This document shows positions 60,655 through 64,000 of a stretch of 64,000 nucleotides of DNA, piece after piece; positions within the stretch are counted from its first letter, which is position 1, and each line of letters opens with the position of its first letter. The DNA is taken from the NCBI RefSeq assembly GCF_000472785.1, contig NZ_AXAL01000001.1, forward strand, positions 417,087-481,086. The letters are read 5' to 3'. The stretch comes from Mesorhizobium loti CJ3sym (GTDB lineage Bacteria; Pseudomonadota; Alphaproteobacteria; Rhizobiales; Rhizobiaceae). The notes under the pieces were generated by a model. The model saw nothing but the letters and a program-made list of their open reading frames with translations. It was not told where the DNA came from and did no database searches. Made by a program: the position numbers and the translations under genes.

Positions 60655-60903
60655 TCACTCCCGATATCGGCCTTTTTCGCACCAATATTTCACGGCGACA
60701 CCGGGCTGAGCCTGGAACAGACCCGCAGCGATGTGGCAGTTTTCCCGATTGTAGGCTTCGCCATCGGCACTATCGAATGATGCCACGTGGATGCGCATAG
60801 GGCCGGTGACCGAACCTCGATAGAGCGTGTAATCGTCCCCGTCATTCGCACAGCCTGTCAGCACGCCAGACGCCAGCGCCGACAGCAGGATAGTTTGTCG
60901 CAT
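60655..60903 (-). CDS. Small lipoprotein
   Basis: An 82-residue protein with a lipoprotein signal peptide (ILLSALASGVLTGC; lipobox LTGC). The mature part has two Cys (ENCHIAAGLF, KYWCEKG), likely a disulfide. It is found in rhizobial genomes as a stand-alone hypothetical protein. Role unknown. Confidence 0.65.
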   Translation of the reverse strand: MRQTILLSALASGVLTGCANDGDDYTLYRGSVTGPMRIHVASFDSADGEAYNRENCHIAAGLFQAQPGVAVKYWCEKGRYRE

Positions 60904-60950
60904 TAGCCCGCCCCCGCTTGCCCGCGAGCGGACATAACATCGAGTACCTT

Positions 60951-61274
60951 TTAGCGATCTTGGAATACGCCTTTTATGCCTTCAAGATCAGCAAGCGATT
61001 GTTGCCTGGAAGGCGAAACGGTCGATCGCGGCGCCGCGCCCTCAGTATGCCTCCGCAATGATGCCAGATGATCAACCGCCTCTTTAAGCTTTTCGGCAAT
61101 CTCGCCGACGCAGTACAAGACGGCTCCAGACACGATACTCGACAAGCCCATCGCCCAAACTGGGGGAAACATTACTGTCGTCCCGAACTGTCTTGAGTCG
61201 AAAATCCCAACGACCAGACAAATTGCGCCGATTGCGACTGATAGTATTCCGGCAATTTTTGCTATAGCGATCAT
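60951..61274 (-). CDS. Two-TM small membrane protein
   Basis: A 107-residue protein with two hydrophobic helices (IAGILSVAIGAICLVVGIF and VWAMGLSSIVSGAVLYCVG) and a charged cytoplasmic-like tail with an amphipathic helix (IAEKLKEAVDHLASLRRH). No family. Layout resembles small membrane effectors, but no evidence for that beyond topology. Confidence 0.6.
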   Translation of the reverse strand: MIAIAKIAGILSVAIGAICLVVGIFDSRQFGTTVMFPPVWAMGLSSIVSGAVLYCVGEIAEKLKEAVDHLASLRRHTEGAAPRSTVSPSRQQSLADLEGIKGVFQDR

Positions 61275-61377
61275 CTGGCAAATCCCCCATGACTTCTCCG
61301 ATTCATAGATGCCTCAACCCAAGCGCGCCCCACCACGACCTACAGAAGGGCGCGTTATGCCCGCATAACTTTTGCGG

Positions 61378-61671
61378 CTAACTGCCTGTCGATGGCCCAA
61401 GCCGAGTCGAGAACCAGTCCCATATCCATTTCGGCGCAAACCCATCGTACGGCCCGCCGGGCGCAAGCGGAGCTACGATAACGCTGTCGTCCGGCGTAAG
61501 CTTTGACATTACCGCTACGCGGAGATCGGTAGGCGTCTTGTCTGAAGCAACGAACCAAGTGTAGCCGTTGAACCGAAGCCAATCGCCATGCTGCCCGAGA
61601 ACCGCGTCAATCATTTCGTTGTTTTGCGTCGTTTTGACCCAACGGACCGTTACGAGGAAGACCTTACGCAT
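61378..61671 (-). CDS. SinR/Cas2-like small protein
   Basis: A 97-residue protein. The pattern VFLVTVRWVK (beta 1), a helix NNEMIDAVLGQHGDWLRF, then YTWFVASDKTPTDLRVAVMSKL, TPDDSVIVAPL and a terminal WDWFSTRLG matches the ferredoxin-like SinR/Cas2-superfamily fold ('YLV.Y.l......y..l...l...g.....stw.v......e....L...l...D.l.v'). The catalytic Asp of active Cas2 nucleases is not evident. It overlaps the two-TM gene upstream by 8 bp, so the two are translated together. Confidence 0.6.
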   Translation of the reverse strand: MRKVFLVTVRWVKTTQNNEMIDAVLGQHGDWLRFNGYTWFVASDKTPTDLRVAVMSKLTPDDSVIVAPLAPGGPYDGFAPKWIWDWFSTRLGPSTGS

Positions 61672-62062
61672 CCTGCGAGCCTCCGAATTTCAATGTCTTT
61701 GGTGGCGCGACGTTGGCGGAGCCCTCGGGCGTGATATCAACGATGTTGGGGTCTTTGGCAGCCAGCTCGATCTCACGATACCGGACCAGCTCACCGCCTT
61801 CTAAGACAGCAAAATCCGGGTGCTTGTGGGCATACCAAAACGCAAGCCCGAAAAAGCCAACTGCTATCAAGACGGCCATGACAGCTAAAGTGAAAACCAT
61901 CCATGGGAAACCTGACAAGATATACATTGCAGCCAAGATCGGAACGAGCACGGCTGCCGCTACCGGCGCCGTCTTGCCGATTACGCCTGCTCCAAATCTG
62001 ATTTGCTGAAATCCGCCCCAGGCGGGTGAGTTCGAATTTGCCGGATCGTCCCCTTGTCCCAT
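61664..62062 (-). CDS. Two-TM membrane protein coupled to the SinR-like gene
   Basis: A 132-residue protein from ATG 62062 (MGQGDDPANSNS). Two adjacent TM helices (VAAAVLVPILAAMYILSGF, VFTLAVMAVLIAVGFFGLAF) are followed by a soluble tail (KHPDFAVLEGGELVRYREIELAAKD). The stop overlaps the SinR-like start by 8 bp. Paired membrane plus small regulator or nuclease-like genes are a common toxin/immunity layout; whether this is one is open. Confidence 0.6.
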   Translation of the reverse strand: MGQGDDPANSNSPAWGGFQQIRFGAGVIGKTAPVAAAVLVPILAAMYILSGFPWMVFTLAVMAVLIAVGFFGLAFWYAHKHPDFAVLEGGELVRYREIELAAKDPNIVDITPEGSANVAPPKTLKFGGSQDA

Positions 62063-62167
62063 TCTGTATGGAATACAGCAAGGCAACGGATTTGGAAGGA
62101 GTTATGAGCGGAATTAAGCGCGCGGAGCTTATGAATCAGCGCACCGTCGCCGAAGGCCTAAGAAAAA

Positions 62168-62196
62168 CCCGCCGGCCGAAGCCGACGGGCTTTTTT
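62168..62196 (+). terminator. Rho-independent terminator
   Basis: CCCGCCGGC-cgaa-GCCGACGGGC with one internal mismatch is followed by six Ts, and an A run precedes it, so it can act in both directions. It lies upstream of the divergent membrane gene and before 62414, insulating the two units. No supported plus-strand gene ends at it; a short 62104 frame (MSGIKRAELMNQRTVAEG) is a weak candidate. Confidence 0.65.
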
Positions 62197-62413
62197 CCTC
62201 GCACTACGCGGCTTCCCAGGATGGCCCCTGCCAACAATCCGAAAAACTCAAACCCTAGGATCAGTCGTACCTAAAAGCCTTCATCGGCGCTGTAACCCGG
62301 TGGCAACAGGCGGCCTGATTTCGCAATGTGAGGCGTGCTGGCGCCTCCCCTGTATCTGCTTGTAGTGCTGGCTCAAAATCGGACGCCAGAAAGTCTTGAT
62401 CCCGATCAAGGCG

Positions 62414-62776
62414 ATGATTTCGCAATTACCCTATTTGATCCCAAGCTCAGCGCCATTTTTCTTGGGTGACACAGTGGATGAAGAAATACATGACCTCCTT
62501 ATCAGCAAAACAGACAATTCCGAGTCTCGCTTCTTTTGCCAGAAAGAAGCCAACTTGCAGTGGACCGTGTGGGATCGCGTCACCGACAGACCGGCCAGCC
62601 TCGGCGCACGTGAACTGGTCTGGTGCAGGCCCTATCGCGCAAAAGCGGCCGCTTCCGTGCTGACGCAGATTTACTCGACCGGGCTGGAGGCAGGGGCACA
62701 CCAGCCGCAGCCCGAACCCGAAACGCCCAAGGCTTTGGACGAAAGCGCCTCACGGAATGCGGAAGAGGAAACCTAA
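62414..62776 (+). CDS. Hypothetical protein
   Basis: A 120-residue protein (ATG 62414; a TTG at 62396 is possible). Half is hydrophilic (FFCQKEANLQWTVWDRVTD), with a Pro/Glu-rich tail (PQPEPETPKALDESAS). No family recognised. It is convergent with the CHAT gene. Confidence 0.5.
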   Translation: MISQLPYLIPSSAPFFLGDTVDEEIHDLLISKTDNSESRFFCQKEANLQWTVWDRVTDRPASLGARELVWCRPYRAKAAASVLTQIYSTGLEAGAHQPQPEPETPKALDESASRNAEEET

Positions 62777-62800
62777 TTCGGGCGGCTGTCTTCCTGACTC

Positions 62801-64000
62801 TCATACGTGGCGCGCGAGTGGGTATCCGAAAACTTTGTAGGCCAGCCAAGACGCATCTCCAAGTTCTTTTGCCTTGGCGCGCGCCATCGTGGTTGCCTCC
62901 GCAAGTATGTTGCCGGCGAGTAGCGCGTCGTAAAAAGTCTCGGCGAACACACGCGATGGCAGGTCCCGGACGGGCCAGGACGTCCCGACGAAAACGCCAG
63001 CGCCAGCGCTTAGAAAGGCGGCTGGCCAGCCGCTCCAACTGGTTAGGCTGGGTCCAAGTCGCCCGCTTTCGCAGGCATTCAGGAATACAATCGGCTTACT
63101 CTTTCTCATGTTCCCTTCGGAGCGCAATGTCACAGGGTCGATAACGATTGGCTTTGGCGGCAGCTCCGGCCCGCGATCCGCCTCGCCGATAAGAAGCTCA
63201 GAGCTTTCGATCTGTGCGTGCTCGGCGTTTCCATGGCAAGCAATGTGAAGCACGTCGAAATCGCCCTTCTTCACGCATTCATAAAACGCGTCGTCATCCG
63301 GCTCAATGGCAGTCGGATGGACGCCGCGCCCGGGAAGAATGCGCGTGAAGTAGTCGATCTCTGCGCCGATCTTTTTCACTTCGGGGGTTAGATACTCGCC
63401 TTTCAGATATTTCCAGCGGTCTAGCGATAAGCGCCTCACCACGTCCTGCGTGATCAATTCCCTGACCAAGCCATACTCGGCGAGATACTTCTCGTCGTCC
63501 TCACCAGTATCGGGATTCCGCAACCGGACAAGTTCCCATGGGATAAATGGCTCCCAGGAAACGATCCGGATCATTCGAATACGATCCCGCAGCGGCCACA
63601 GCGTCCGTATGAAATCCGCGTCGAAAAGTTGGCTGCACAGATCGACGCCGATTGCACGAACCGACCGCTGCAGATCGGCTGCATCCGCGCGACCTTCCAA
63701 CTCTTTGCCCACCTGTTTGTAGATCCAGTCGACGTAGGCTATCGTGCTGGCGAAAATGCCGCCGCCACGGTCTCTTAGCACATTTGGCGTGGAGAACTCC
63801 CGATACCGGATGTCGTGACTCGTAGCCGTCAGCAGATAGCGGTAGCGAAGGCCGTTCGGGTCCTGGCGTTCCTCGATATAGAGGTCCACTAGGTCATCTG
63901 CAGCAAGTTCGCGCGGCGCTGCTGCCTTGCGCGCGCCAATTGCCTCCTTCGATGCCTGCCCCTCAATCACCTTCACCTTGAAGATCAAGCGTGCAAGCTC
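62801..64000 (-). CDS. CHAT-domain (caspase-like) protease, 5' end outside window
   Basis: The reading frame is open to the right edge (the last codons read ELARLIFKVKV), so the true start is outside and 399 residues are seen. The CHAT domain fills the C-terminal 200 residues: catalytic His in DVLHIACHGNAEH and catalytic Cys in PIVFLNACESGRLG, followed by GAGVFVGTSWPV and a final AKELGDASWLAYKVFGYP. The N-terminal part has no named domain here. CHAT proteases are the executioners in several bacterial defence modules, so this gene and the part beyond the edge deserve attention. Confidence 0.8.
   Translation of the reverse strand, partial: ELARLIFKVKVIEGQASKEAIGARKAAAPRELAADDLVDLYIEERQDPNGLRYRYLLTATSHDIRYREFSTPNVLRDRGGGIFASTIAYVDWIYKQVGKELEGRADAADLQRSVRAIGVDLCSQLFDADFIRTLWPLRDRIRMIRIVSWEPFIPWELVRLRNPDTGEDDEKYLAEYGLVRELITQDVVRRLSLDRWKYLKGEYLTPEVKKIGAEIDYFTRILPGRGVHPTAIEPDDDAFYECVKKGDFDVLHIACHGNAEHAQIESSELLIGEADRGPELPPKPIVIDPVTLRSEGNMRKSKPIVFLNACESGRLGPSLTSWSGWPAAFLSAGAGVFVGTSWPVRDLPSRVFAETFYDALLAGNILAEATTMARAKAKELGDASWLAYKVFGYPLARHV

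Noticed and set aside
62104..62274. Short plus-strand frame MSGIKRAELMNQRTVAEG as a gene
   Set aside because: Its C-terminal part runs through the terminator hairpin and has no coding character; support is too weak for a CDS entry.

Overview
The window looks like the chromosome of a GC-rich alphaproteobacterium of the Hyphomicrobiales, most likely Mesorhizobium or a close relative. This rests on codon use, the housekeeping set (rnd, guaB, rlmE, ppx), a rhizobial-type intergenic palindrome after rnd and a RepB-type partition domain. The genus is inferred, not proven.

Layout. 1-11163 is ordinary chromosome: the end of a LacI-type regulator, two MFS exporters, RNase D, a MAPEG protein, IMP dehydrogenase, 23S rRNA methyltransferase RlmE with exopolyphosphatase, and a YbhN-type membrane protein. 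At 11344-11384 a tRNA-Gln(CTG) gene is cut off after its anticodon arm. From there to about 22955 the DNA is a mosaic: a secreted S1/P1 nuclease, a lipoprotein, a large serine recombinase translationally coupled to a RepB-C-terminal-domain protein, a SRAP (YedK) gene with small Cys/His neighbours, two large AT-richer genes of unknown function and a broken ATP-dependent DNA ligase operon.

22960-58797 is a largely complete temperate phage genome read mostly on the minus strand. From right to left it has: CI-type S24 repressor and a divergent early promoter; three small overlapping Cro/HTH genes; a Zn-finger/Toprim primase and a P4-type helicase; an iteron-rich gap; a lambda-type head module (terminase, portal, ClpP-type protease with nested scaffold, gpD, gpE); a Mu/P2-type contractile tail (sheath, tube, frameshifted chaperone, tape measure, baseplate, tailspike); and a lysis cassette (GH108 endolysin, overlapping spanins). 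The tail module is unusual because every sizeable gap between structural genes holds either a roughly 90-bp GC-rich repeat (four copies, same orientation) or an AT-richer cargo gene, never both.

58848-64000 is an accessory block beside the repressor: an Sll1717-type P-loop ATPase, small lipoprotein and membrane proteins, a SinR/Cas2-like protein coupled to a two-TM protein, and a CHAT-domain protease running off the right edge. This is the best place in the window to look for an undescribed defence or exclusion system. Functions there are inferred from fold motifs and position only. No rRNA, CRISPR array or IS transposase was seen.
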